A stretch of 64,000 nt of DNA from Saliniramus fredricksonii (lineage in GTDB: Bacteria > Pseudomonadota > Alphaproteobacteria > Rhizobiales > Beijerinckiaceae): NCBI RefSeq assembly GCF_900094735.1, contig NZ_FMBM01000001.1, forward strand, positions 186,001 through 250,000, read 5' to 3'. Of the stretch, positions 7,859-16,499 are shown piece after piece (position 1 is the first letter of the stretch; every line of letters begins with the position of its first letter). Made by a program: the position numbers and the translations under genes. Below the pieces are notes generated by a model, which saw only the letters and a list, made by a program, of their open reading frames with translations, was not told the origin of the DNA and did not search any database.

Positions 7859-8902
7859 TCAGCCCAGATCCCGCACGCGCTCGTCTTCCGGCGGCAGGAA
7901 GTCGCGCGAGAAGACCTCCCCGACATCCGGGCTGCGCGGCAGATCATTGGCTGCAACGACGATGTCGATGGCTTCCGCGAAACGCTGCGGCGAAATATCG
8001 CCGATACCGATATCAGCGATTTCCGGGTGACTCATCTCGTCACGCAGGGTCGCCATCAGGCGCATCTTCTCGACCTCGCGGTCGATCAGCGGCTCGCGCT
8101 GCGCCACGGCGGCGATGCCCGCATCGGGATCGGCCAGCGTGTCGATCAGACCGCGATTGACGGCGCGTACGAGGCCGCGCACGGCTTCCGGGTGATCGTT
8201 GATCAGGGCCCGCGAGGCGATCAGCGCGTTGGAATACAGATCCATGCCGTAATCCCCGTAGCGAATGAAGCGGATATCCTCATCCGGATTCATGCCCGAG
8301 AGCAGCGCCGAGAAGCGGATCGTGTTGACGAAGCCGAACACGCCATCGACCTGGCCGGAGCGCAGCATCTGCTCGCGCAGATTGGGCTGGAAATTGGTGA
8401 TGTCGATCGTGGAGGTATCGAGTTCGGTGATGCTGGCAAAGGCCGGGAACAGGCGCAGCGCCCCGTCATTGGGCGCACCACCCAGAAGCCGACCTTCGAG
8501 GTCCTGCGGCGTGTGGATGTCGCTGGAGGAGAGCACGCCCACGGTGAAGGGCGGGCGGTTGTAGAGCATGTAGACACCCAGCGGCGTATCCTCGTCGCGC
8601 TGGGCGCGCAGCTGGGTGAGAGCGTTGATGTCACCGAAACCGACATCATAGGCGCCGCCCGCCACCTGCGTCACCGCAGCGCCGGAACCGGAGCCCTGGT
8701 CCATGGTGACGGCGATGCCCTCCTCTTCGAAATAGCCGCGATCCTGCGCGAGGAAGAACCATGATTGCGGGCCCTGATAGCGCCAGTTCAGGATCATGTT
8801 GATCGGCGTGCGCGCCTTGACGATGGCGGGCGCGGCGAGACCCGTTGCGAGGACGGCGCCGAAAGTGAGCTTGGTGAAATCGCGGCGATTGATTCCGGCC
8901 AT
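7859..8902 (-). CDS. ABC transporter substrate-binding protein (NMT1/THI5-like), Tat-exported
   Basis: A 347-residue periplasmic binding protein. It starts MAGINRRDFTKLTFGAVLATGLAAPAIVKA, a twin-arginine (RRDF) signal with cleavage after AIVKA. The mature start, INMILNWRYQGPQSWFFLAQDRGYFEEEGI, is the NMT1/THI5-like pattern seen in binding proteins for pyrimidine precursors, taurine, sulfonates and related small molecules. It is the first gene of the operon and faces a LysR gene. Pyrimidine, hydantoin or ureide binding is suggested by the amidohydrolase downstream but is inference. Confidence 0.88.
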   Translation of the reverse strand: MAGINRRDFTKLTFGAVLATGLAAPAIVKARTPINMILNWRYQGPQSWFFLAQDRGYFEEEGIAVTMDQGSGSGAAVTQVAGGAYDVGFGDINALTQLRAQRDEDTPLGVYMLYNRPPFTVGVLSSSDIHTPQDLEGRLLGGAPNDGALRLFPAFASITELDTSTIDITNFQPNLREQMLRSGQVDGVFGFVNTIRFSALLSGMNPDEDIRFIRYGDYGMDLYSNALIASRALINDHPEAVRGLVRAVNRGLIDTLADPDAGIAAVAQREPLIDREVEKMRLMATLRDEMSHPEIADIGIGDISPQRFAEAIDIVVAANDLPRSPDVGEVFSRDFLPPEDERVRDLG

Positions 8903-8992
8903 GGTGGGGACCTTCCATCTGCTGTAGCGACCGTTGCGGGTCGCGGTTGAACGGCTGTGGCGGACGCAAAACCCTTGGCGCTGTCGGAAGGA

Positions 8993-9120
8993 CCTGATCG
9001 ATCAGGCCTCGTCCCGGAATGTCTTGAACCGACCCTAGCGCTGACCCGGACGATAGGAGGCTGCCAGTGACGCTGTCGTCTGCTATTTTCTGATCTCACC
9101 GCTGCATTTTCTGCAGCGGT
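8993..9120. promoter_or_regulatory. Candidate LysR operator region
   Basis: The divergent intergenic region holds two clean palindromes. CCTGATCGATCAGG is perfect at 8993-9006. ACCGCTGCA (9098-9106) and TGCAGCGGT (9112-9120) form a 9-bp inverted repeat with a 5-base spacer, ending 19 bp before the LysR start. Both could bind the LysR protein, the second for autoregulation. A related CTGCtATTTTCTG stretch lies just upstream at 9080-9092. Confidence 0.5.
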
Positions 9121-9139
9121 AGTCGAAAAGGCTATTGCG

Positions 9140-10060
9140 ATGCGCTACTTACGGATCCTGCATTATATCGACACGGTTGCGCGGATCGGTTCGATCCGCA
9201 AGGCCGCCGAAGACCTGTCGCTCACCGCATCGGCGCTGAACCGGCGGATACAGGATTTCGAGGCGGAATTCGGAACACCGATCTTCGAGCGCCTGCCACG
9301 CGGGGTGCGGCTCAACGCCGCCGGTGAATTGCTGGTGCGGCAGGCGCGCATGCAGATGGCGGAGATGGAGCGCGTACGCTCGCAGGTCGCCGATCTCTCC
9401 GGCATACGCCGCGGCCATGTCCGCATCGCCTGTTCGCAGGCCGTGGCCTATACCTTCCTTCCGGAGATGGTGGCTTCCTACAAGTCCGCCTTTCCCGATG
9501 TTTCCTTCGACGTATTGGTGCGCGATCATCTGAGCGCGCAGCAGGCCCTGATGGATTACTCGGCCGATCTCGCGCTGATCATCGAACCCTCCTTCCAGAG
9601 CGCCATGCAGCCGCTATGCATCGTCGAGCAGCCGCTCTACGCGGTGATCGGGCATGATCACCCGCTCGCGGGCAAGCCGACCCTGCGCCTGCGCGAGTTG
9701 CTGCGCCACCCGCTGGCCCTGCCCGAGCGCAGCTTCGGCGGGCGCCAGATGCTCGAACAGGCCCTGGCGCGGCGCTCGCTGACGGCCAATATCGTGCTCG
9801 AATCGAATTCCTTCGAATTCCTGCGCGCCTTCGTGCGGCGCGAACCCGCGATCACCATCCAGCTCGCCATCGGGGCGCCGGATGATCCGGCGAGCCATGC
9901 GGAGGCTCGCGGGCTCGCAGCCATCGTGATCGATCCGCGCGACATTCCGCCGGGTCGGTTGATGCTCGCCCAGATGCGCGAACGCACGCTTCCCGTGGCC
10001 TCGGCCAAGTTCGCCGACATGCTGACGCGCAAGCTCGAACTGGCGAACGGGCGGGTTTGA
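9140..10060 (+). CDS. LysR family transcriptional regulator
   Basis: A 306-residue LysR protein. The N-terminal winged helix-turn-helix (about residues 1-60) has the usual AARIGSIRKAAEDL-like pattern, here VARIGSIRKAAEDLSLTASALNRRIQDFEAEFGTPIFERL, followed by the RQARMQ linker helix and a periplasmic-binding-like effector domain. It is divergent from the importer/amidohydrolase operon, so it is very probably that operon's regulator and senses its substrate. Palindromes in the shared upstream region are candidate binding sites. Confidence 0.9.
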   Translation: MRYLRILHYIDTVARIGSIRKAAEDLSLTASALNRRIQDFEAEFGTPIFERLPRGVRLNAAGELLVRQARMQMAEMERVRSQVADLSGIRRGHVRIACSQAVAYTFLPEMVASYKSAFPDVSFDVLVRDHLSAQQALMDYSADLALIIEPSFQSAMQPLCIVEQPLYAVIGHDHPLAGKPTLRLRELLRHPLALPERSFGGRQMLEQALARRSLTANIVLESNSFEFLRAFVRREPAITIQLAIGAPDDPASHAEARGLAAIVIDPRDIPPGRLMLAQMRERTLPVASAKFADMLTRKLELANGRV

Positions 10061-10280
10061 ACCGTGATGAACGCGCAAGACAGGCACCTGTCCGGCCCTG
10101 CATGCCGGTGGCGTCGTGGCCTGCCCCGGCGCGTTGCCCGTTGATCGCGCAGACTGAACGCGCCACGGCCCGCGCCGCCGATCAATTCAACCGGGCAACA
10201 TGACCAGATCCGCGATAATCGCTTGACTTTCGAAGCGGCAATTCGAACGCTGTCTGCTCAAGAAACCAGCGGAGGCGACA

Positions 10281-10847
10281 TTGCCGGCGAAAAAGCCCGG
10301 AGCAATCTTTTTCTTTGCCCCTTTCGTGTCCTCGACGATGCATATCGAGCCGGACTGGATCGATTACAACGGCCACCTCAACCTGGCCTATTACCACGTC
10401 CTGTTCGATCGCAGCCTCGACGAGGCCTTTGCGATGGTCGGGCTCGGGCCTGATTATGTCGAGGCGCGGCGTGCCTCCTATTTCATCGCCGAAACGCATG
10501 TGCTCTATGCACGCGAATTGCACTACGAGCACCCGGTGCGGGTGACGCTGCAATTGCTCGATTGCGATGAAAAACGCATGCATCTCTATCTCGAACTGCG
10601 CCACGCCACTGAAGGCTGGCTCTCGGCCTCCTGCGAAATGCTCGGGCTGCATGTCGATATGGGCAAGCGCAAGGTCACGCCGTTTCCCGAGGAGATCCGG
10701 CGCAATCTCGAGATCATGCGTGCGGCCCATGCCGGCCTGCCGCGTCCCGACAATGCCGGTCGGCGGATCTCGCTGAGAGGTGACGGCGAGAGCCGCACTC
10801 CGGATGACGGCGGAAGCGCAGAACAACCCCGGCGCACGCGTCACTGA
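10281..10847 (+). CDS. Hotdog-fold acyl-CoA thioesterase
   Basis: A 188-residue protein with a single hotdog domain. DWIDYNGHLNLAYYHVLFD is the 4-hydroxybenzoyl-CoA thioesterase type active-site segment (D/N...GH.N..YY..FD), followed by ETHVLYARELHYEHPVRV. These enzymes hydrolyse acyl- or aryl-CoA thioesters in the cytoplasm. The start used is TTG at 10281, preceded by GGAGG at a 5-base gap; an ATG at 10338 would give MHIEPDWIDYNGH and is the alternative. The last 30 residues are polar and probably disordered. Confidence 0.82.
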   Translation: MPAKKPGAIFFFAPFVSSTMHIEPDWIDYNGHLNLAYYHVLFDRSLDEAFAMVGLGPDYVEARRASYFIAETHVLYARELHYEHPVRVTLQLLDCDEKRMHLYLELRHATEGWLSASCEMLGLHVDMGKRKVTPFPEEIRRNLEIMRAAHAGLPRPDNAGRRISLRGDGESRTPDDGGSAEQPRRTRH

Positions 10848-10878
10848 TCCGTGGCGGGCGCTCCGCGAGAGACGGGAA

Positions 10879-12480
10879 TCACACCGTCCGGCGCGGGATC
10901 GTCCAGGACAGGGCGCAACCGATCATCGAGAAGACGAAGATGGTCAGGAACACACTGCGGAATCCGGTGGCTACCGCCTCACGGATTGCGGCCTCCGTCG
11001 CCGCATCGATGCCCGACAGCGCCGTCTCGCTGCCTTGCAGCACCGCTTCCAGCGGGCCGGAAATCGCGATACCCGTCGCGCCCACGGCGGCAAACAGCAC
11101 CGCCCCGACGATAGCCGTTCCCAGTGCCGCCCCGAATGAGCGGGCCACCGCGACAGAGGCGGCGGCGGCGCCGAGCATGCGCTTGCCGGCTTCCGACTGC
11201 ACCGTCACCTGAACCACCCCCATCACCGTGCCGAGAAAGACCGAGAGCACGCCAAGAAACCACGCGAATTGCAGCATGCTCATCGCCGGCGCGAAAAAGG
11301 CGAGGAAGAGCAGCATCGCACCCACGATCATCAATCCGAGTGAGGGGAAGATCGCCGTGCGCCCCGTACGGCTGATCACCTGTCCGACGGCGAAGCCGCC
11401 GAAACCGACGCCTGCGGTCATCGGCAGCATCATCAGCCCGATCTCCGCCGCCGATGCACCGTAGACCGCGCGCAGATAGATCGGCACGAAGGCGATCAGC
11501 GAAACGAACAAGGCACCATGCGACATGGCCAGCGCGTCGGCGCGCCAGATCGAGGGATTTTGCAAAAGCGTGACCGGCAGGAGCGGCTGCGCCACGCGCT
11601 TTTCGCGGAAATAGAGCAGGATCGCCGCAGCCACGGCGAGCCCGGCCAGCGCGAGCGCCGGCCCCATCGCCGCAAGCGCGCCTCCGCGCAGGGCCTCGAC
11701 GAGGATCAGCGTGCTCCATACGAAGGTCGCGAAGAAAACGAGCCCCATCCAGTCGAAACGGAACGGCTCCTTCTCACCCGTACCGGGCGGCAGCCGCAGG
11801 AGCAGGAGAATGGCCAGCAATCCGAAGGGAATGTTGAAGAAGAAGATCGCCCGCCAGCCGAAGAACTCGGTCAGCAACCCACCGATCACCGGCCCGACAG
11901 TGCTCGCGATCACCGCCACGGCGGCGATATAGCCCTGATATTGTGCGCGCTCGCGCGGTGGCACCGATTGTCCGATCAGCGCCTGCGACAGCGAGATCAG
12001 ACCACCGCCGCCAAGCCCCTGCAGCACGCGCGCAGCCACCAACATTTCCGTCGATACGGCAAAGGCGCACAGCGTGCTGCCACTCATCGCCACGATCAGG
12101 GAGACGATCAGGAGCTTGCGCCGACCGAAGGCGTCACCGAGGCGGCCATAGACGGGCGCCGCCGTGGCCGTCGCGATCAGATAGGCGACGACGATCCAGG
12201 CGATGCGCTCGACATTGCCGAGATCGGCGGCGATGGCGGGAAGCGCCGTGGCGACGATGGTCTGATCGAGAATACCGAGAAACATCGGCAGCATGATCGA
12301 GGGAAACAGGGCGAGGAAGGAGGCTCTCGCACTCCCCGGCCTGACGGGCGGCTCGGCTGCTGGCGGTGGCGACGCGGACAAGACAGGTTTCTCAACGGTT
12401 GAATCGGCCAGCCGAGCATAACCGGATATCGGCTGCAGGCGAGCATGCGCGATGCACGCGCGTTTTGCGTTTTCCCGCAA
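10879..12480 (-). CDS. MFS drug exporter, DHA2 (EmrB/QacA) family
   Basis: Up to 533 residues with about 14 membrane segments. Family motifs include LDQTIVATALPAIAADLG in TM1, GRLGDAFGRRKLL (motif A), RVLQGLGGGGLISLSQALIG and the motif C-like GPVIGGLL. DHA2 proteins are proton antiporters for drugs and hydrophobic compounds. The start is uncertain: TTG at 12480, 5 bp after the GGDEF gene stop and next to GAGGC, gives a 50-residue polar leader; a later TTG at 12381 is possible. The gene lies directly downstream of the GGDEF gene and converges on the thioesterase gene. Confidence 0.85.
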   Translation of the reverse strand: MRENAKRACIAHARLQPISGYARLADSTVEKPVLSASPPPAAEPPVRPGSARASFLALFPSIMLPMFLGILDQTIVATALPAIAADLGNVERIAWIVVAYLIATATAAPVYGRLGDAFGRRKLLIVSLIVAMSGSTLCAFAVSTEMLVAARVLQGLGGGGLISLSQALIGQSVPPRERAQYQGYIAAVAVIASTVGPVIGGLLTEFFGWRAIFFFNIPFGLLAILLLLRLPPGTGEKEPFRFDWMGLVFFATFVWSTLILVEALRGGALAAMGPALALAGLAVAAAILLYFREKRVAQPLLPVTLLQNPSIWRADALAMSHGALFVSLIAFVPIYLRAVYGASAAEIGLMMLPMTAGVGFGGFAVGQVISRTGRTAIFPSLGLMIVGAMLLFLAFFAPAMSMLQFAWFLGVLSVFLGTVMGVVQVTVQSEAGKRMLGAAAASVAVARSFGAALGTAIVGAVLFAAVGATGIAISGPLEAVLQGSETALSGIDAATEAAIREAVATGFRSVFLTIFVFSMIGCALSWTIPRRTV

Positions 12481-12485
12481 GCGCC

Positions 12486-14183
12486 TCAGGCGACGCGTCC
12501 CGAAGGCCGCCCGGCTGAAACGGCTGGCGCGATCTCCGCGCCGGGATCATCGGCCACGACACGGTCGCGCCCGGTGCGCTTGGCCGCATAGAGCCGGCGA
12601 TCGGCACGGATCAGCAGGGTATCGAGGTCCTCGCCATCGGCTTCGAGTCCCACGAGGCCCGCAGAAAAGGTCACATTGATCGCTCCGGAACGGGTCATCA
12701 TCGGCGCGGCGTTGCGCCGGCGCAGATCCGCGAGCAGGCCGACGGCTTCCGGTTTGCCCGCGCCCGGCATGGCCAGCAGAAATTCCTCGCCGCCGATCCG
12801 GAACGCTTCCCCACGCGTGCCACCGGCAAGCCGCAACCGATCGGCGAAAGCCTTGAGCAGGTCATCGCCGACGAGATGGCCATGCCTGTCGTTGACCGCC
12901 TTGAAGTGATCGATGTCGATCAGCGCCAGTGCGAAATGCGTACCGTTTCCGCGCGCATATGCGACCGCTTCCCCGAAATAGGCGTCGAGATGGCGGCGAT
13001 TATAGAGCTGGGTCAGGGGATCGCGTACAGCCTGGCGTGCCAGTTGCGTGTGCAGATCGGTGATGGTGGAAAGACGCGCCTGGCTGGTCTCCAGCGCCAC
13101 ACGCATCGCTTCCGCGACCTGCTCGCGGCGGGTCACGTCGCGCAGATAGAGCATGCGCCCGAGCCGCATCCCGTTACGCTCGGCGCCGGGGGCAACATGG
13201 ACGACCTGGATCTCGAACCAGCGCGGCTCCGTACCGATGGCGGCGGGGCGATCATCCCCGCCTTCCGCCTCCGCTTCGAGATGGCGCGCGAGTGTCGGGC
13301 CGCAGCCCGGCCATTCGGCCAGCGGCAGCCCCTCTTGCAACTGCGCCAGCCCCGTCAGAGCCAGCGCTGCCGGGTTGGCCTGCACCGTGCGTCCGGCATC
13401 ATCGACGACGATGACCGGGTCCGGCAGGCGGTCGATCAGCAACCGGTTGGCCACGGGAACCAGATCGAACAATCCCTTGCCGGCGATCAGCCAGGTAAAG
13501 ACGCCCAGAGTCACGGCGAAGCTGAACGGGGTGGGATCGAAGCCGAAAACGGTGATACCAAAAAGGATATAGCCGAGATTGGCGCCGATATTGATCAGCG
13601 TGAAGACCAGAAAGCCCAGATAATGTCTTCGCGCGAAACCGCGCACCGTCACCAGCGCGCGGGCAATCGACCACAATCCGAAGACCAGAAAGACGTAGAG
13701 ATAGATCGCAAAGAACCAGAAAACCGGCCCGTGATCATAGATCATCGGTGCGCGCGGCGTATCATGGGCGGGCGCCGTAGCGACACCGTAGAGCAGTTGA
13801 TGGTGATCATTGGTGAAGGCGATGATCCCGGCCAGGACCGGCATGATCATCAACAAGGCAAGCCGCCCTGCGCCCAGATGCTCTGTCGATGAATTTGCGT
13901 ATTGCCAGAGAAAGGCCGCCCAGAAAGTCGGAACCACCATCACGCCCGGCCAGGCCAGTTGCGCAAAAACCTGCTTGCAGGTCCCCGTGGGCGCCGCGAC
14001 TTCCAGCATGGCGGCCAGGAGCCACCAGCCCATACCGAGATGCGCGACGACGAAAGCATCGCGTCCGGGAAATTCGTGCTGGCGGGCCACCCATAGCGAC
14101 AGCATCAGCACGCCCAGGCAGATCCCGCCCAGAAGCGCTGCCTGAGGGCTCAGGGCCCAGACCGCCTCGCCACAATTCCCCAA
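12486..14183 (-). CDS. Membrane 7TM-PAS-GGDEF diguanylate cyclase
   Basis: A 565-residue protein. Residues about 10-240 form a seven-helix membrane sensor like that of 7TM histidine kinases (7TMR-HisK N-terminal type). A PAS domain follows (about 250-370, DRLPDPVIVVDDAGRTVQANPAAL), then a GGDEF domain with RDPLTQLYNRRHLD and an active-site GGEEF at 464-468. GGEEF variants make cyclic-di-GMP. The positions that would form the inhibitory RxxD site are Gly, so product inhibition is probably absent. The TTG start is preceded by GAGGTGG. Confidence 0.88.
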   Translation of the reverse strand: MGNCGEAVWALSPQAALLGGICLGVLMLSLWVARQHEFPGRDAFVVAHLGMGWWLLAAMLEVAAPTGTCKQVFAQLAWPGVMVVPTFWAAFLWQYANSSTEHLGAGRLALLMIMPVLAGIIAFTNDHHQLLYGVATAPAHDTPRAPMIYDHGPVFWFFAIYLYVFLVFGLWSIARALVTVRGFARRHYLGFLVFTLINIGANLGYILFGITVFGFDPTPFSFAVTLGVFTWLIAGKGLFDLVPVANRLLIDRLPDPVIVVDDAGRTVQANPAALALTGLAQLQEGLPLAEWPGCGPTLARHLEAEAEGGDDRPAAIGTEPRWFEIQVVHVAPGAERNGMRLGRMLYLRDVTRREQVAEAMRVALETSQARLSTITDLHTQLARQAVRDPLTQLYNRRHLDAYFGEAVAYARGNGTHFALALIDIDHFKAVNDRHGHLVGDDLLKAFADRLRLAGGTRGEAFRIGGEEFLLAMPGAGKPEAVGLLADLRRRNAAPMMTRSGAINVTFSAGLVGLEADGEDLDTLLIRADRRLYAAKRTGRDRVVADDPGAEIAPAVSAGRPSGRVA

Positions 14184-14254
14184 TGTCCACCTCGGATCTT
14201 CGATGGTTGGGGAATATGACGCCGCAAAGCTTAATATGCGCTATATTCGCATGA

Positions 14255-15748
14255 TTATTCCTGCATCTTCGTCAGGATGCGCCCGGCTCGCAGGAAGCGG
14301 TTGGGATCGACCGGTTCGTCGGCGATGCGGGTCTCGTAATGCAGATGCGGCCCGGTGGAGCGCCCCGTCGATCCCGCACGACCGAGGTGATCACCCGTAT
14401 TGACGATCTGCCCGCGCTCCACCGCGATCGAGGAGAGATGGGCATAGCGCGTGCTCACACCGTTGCCGTGATCGATCTCGACGAGATTCCCGTATCCGCC
14501 AGAACGTCCCGCAGCCACGACACGCCCCGATCCGGCCGCGCGAATCGGGGTGCCGCGCGGTGTGCGGAAATCGATCCCGGCATGCAGGGCGGGCCGTTTT
14601 GTGAAGGGATCACGGCGCACACCGAAACTGCTGCTGACACTGAACTCTGTCGCCGCCGGGCGCGCCAGGGGCAACAGCTCGGTGGCGCGACGAAGGCGCT
14701 CGCGCTCGGTCAGATTTTCCTGGAGCATCCACACCATGGCCTCGAACGGCCCGCCTTCCGGGTCGATGCCGACGGGGAGATAGGGGCCGCCGATGCCGGT
14801 CTCCGCCCCATCGGATTCCGACGCGTCGAGGGCATCCGGGTCGAGCCCGGTCTGCACGATGACGTCGCGAAGCTTCTTCGTCGCGCCGGCGAGACTCTGG
14901 TTGACCGCGTCGAGGCGCATGAACTGATCGGCCTCGACCTGCGCCAGAGACGCCTCGACGGCGCGCAGCCGCGCGGCCAGCTCGGCCGTCACAGGGCCAT
15001 TTGCATCGCCATGGCTTTCCGACCGTGAGGTCGACGACCGGGGATCAACGGAGGGCGACAGGCGTGATTCGCGCAGACGCAGCGAGAACGCATCATCTTC
15101 CGGTGCGGGCGGCAGCGTTTCGGGGGAAAGCGGGCGCGGCTCTTGCGCCTCATCGGACCGACGCGTGTCGGAAGCGACGGGAGCAGGACGGGTGCGCTGC
15201 GACAGGATCGGTGAAGGCCGGCGCACCGGATGCTGCGAGAGCGACCCGGTTGCGCGGACATCGTCATCGGAATCGGCGAGATCGGCGAGCGGGGTCGGCG
15301 CAAACCCCTCCTGTGATTCGAGATCCGGCAGGTCGAGCCCGGCAATATCGATATGCGTGCCCAGATTGAACAGCATCGCCTGGCGCGTCTCGAGTTCGAC
15401 CTGCCGCCCGACCAGCGCCGCGACACGGTCTTCCAGGCTGTCTTGCTCGAGCAGCTTCTGGCTGGTGATGCGGTCGAGCCGCGAGCGCAGGACCGCGATA
15501 CTCTCCTCGTATCCGGCCTTGAGCCGCGCCTCGCGGCGCAGCAGTTCCGCCGCGACGTCATCGCTGGAGACCACATACCAGGTGACGGCGCTGGCCCAGG
15601 CCGTGACGAGCGCGAAGCTCAATGCAGCGATCGCCAGGGTCAGGGGGCGCAGTGTCAGAATGCGCCTGGGAGGCTGCTGCGGTGGGTACGGCAGGCCCCG
15701 CCCGGGAGAGGGCATGCGGTGCGGCATTTGCGCAGTCGAATCATACAT
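14255..15748 (-). CDS. M23 family peptidoglycan endopeptidase
   Basis: A 497-residue envelope protein. It has a short proline-rich cytoplasmic tail, one membrane segment (about 35-60), a coiled coil with a long polar linker, and a C-terminal LytM/M23 domain. Zinc ligands are visible in HAGIDF (H...D) and GPHLHYE (HxH). Such enzymes cut the peptide cross-links of murein, or activate amidases if degenerate; the complete ligand set here suggests activity. GTG at 15751 is an alternative start one codon earlier. It precedes the GGDEF gene by 71 bp on the same strand. Confidence 0.88.
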   Translation of the reverse strand: MYDSTAQMPHRMPSPGRGLPYPPQQPPRRILTLRPLTLAIAALSFALVTAWASAVTWYVVSSDDVAAELLRREARLKAGYEESIAVLRSRLDRITSQKLLEQDSLEDRVAALVGRQVELETRQAMLFNLGTHIDIAGLDLPDLESQEGFAPTPLADLADSDDDVRATGSLSQHPVRRPSPILSQRTRPAPVASDTRRSDEAQEPRPLSPETLPPAPEDDAFSLRLRESRLSPSVDPRSSTSRSESHGDANGPVTAELAARLRAVEASLAQVEADQFMRLDAVNQSLAGATKKLRDVIVQTGLDPDALDASESDGAETGIGGPYLPVGIDPEGGPFEAMVWMLQENLTERERLRRATELLPLARPAATEFSVSSSFGVRRDPFTKRPALHAGIDFRTPRGTPIRAAGSGRVVAAGRSGGYGNLVEIDHGNGVSTRYAHLSSIAVERGQIVNTGDHLGRAGSTGRSTGPHLHYETRIADEPVDPNRFLRAGRILTKMQE

Positions 15749-15840
15749 CACGTCAACCCGCTTCGTTTCGACGTGATTTAGGCTCCGTTAGGGTTAAGAA
15801 TCGACAAACGCCGGACAATGATCAGTGGTCCGAAGCCGAT

Positions 15841-16305
15841 TCAGAGGCTCTCCACCGCTGCAAGCACCTCTTCGGCATGGCCGGGCACCTTCACCCTGGG
15901 CCAGATTCGCGCGATGCGTCCTTCGCGATCGATCAGGAAGGTCGTGCGCTCGACCCCCATGTATTTGCGGCCATACATGCTCTTTTCGACCCAAACCCCA
16001 TAGGCTTCGAGCACCCCCTTCTCCTCATCGGCGACAAGAGGGAAGGCAAGCTCGTATTTTGCCTTGAACTTTTCGTGCTTCTTCAACGGATCGGGCGACA
16101 TGCCCAGAATGACCGCATCGCGGGCAGAAAAGGAATCCTTCAGGCCGTTGAAGGCCTGAGCCTCCTTCGTGCAGCCACTGGTGTCGTCCTTCGGGTAGAA
16201 ATACAAAACCACGATGCGCCCGCGCAGGGATGAGAGCGTGACACTGCCCTCCTCGGTGGCGGGCAGGGTGAAATCGGGGGCGGGATCGCCGACTTGAAGC
16301 GCCAT
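15841..16305 (-). CDS. bcp: Thioredoxin-dependent peroxiredoxin Bcp (PrxQ type)
   Basis: A 154-residue peroxiredoxin. The peroxidatic cysteine is C45 in YPKDDTSGCTKEA, the BCP/PrxQ active site; TFLIDREGRI follows as the family's late strand. Only one cysteine is present, because the usual resolving cysteine five residues on is replaced (CTKEAQ), making this a 1-Cys form that needs an outside thiol. It reduces hydroperoxides in the cytoplasm. The ATG at 16305 follows AAGGAAGG. It is divergent from the AsmA-like gene. Confidence 0.92.
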   Translation of the reverse strand: MALQVGDPAPDFTLPATEEGSVTLSSLRGRIVVLYFYPKDDTSGCTKEAQAFNGLKDSFSARDAVILGMSPDPLKKHEKFKAKYELAFPLVADEEKGVLEAYGVWVEKSMYGRKYMGVERTTFLIDREGRIARIWPRVKVPGHAEEVLAAVESL

Positions 16306-16499
16306 GACGCCTTCCTTTCGTCCTATTGCTGTCACCTGATCGGAATGACCGGTCGCGCACATCGCCGTGAAGGCATGGCACGCCGATGATACGCGGCAAG
16401 CCGTCGCAAGGATCATCGGTAGGCGCTAGTGTAGGCGCCGCGCAAGCGATTCGCGTGGTATCCCCGTTCAGGCGCTGAAATCCGGCGGGGTGTGAGAGG

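Noticed and set aside
6881..8764. Long plus-strand open frame (627 codons)
   Set aside because: Antisense to the SDR and binding-protein genes, which have clear motifs on the minus strand; composition is typical of a shadow.
8903..9139. TPP or other riboswitch before the NMT1-like binding-protein gene
   Set aside because: No TPP riboswitch core or other conserved riboswitch structure is recognisable; the region has palindromes fitting a LysR operator.
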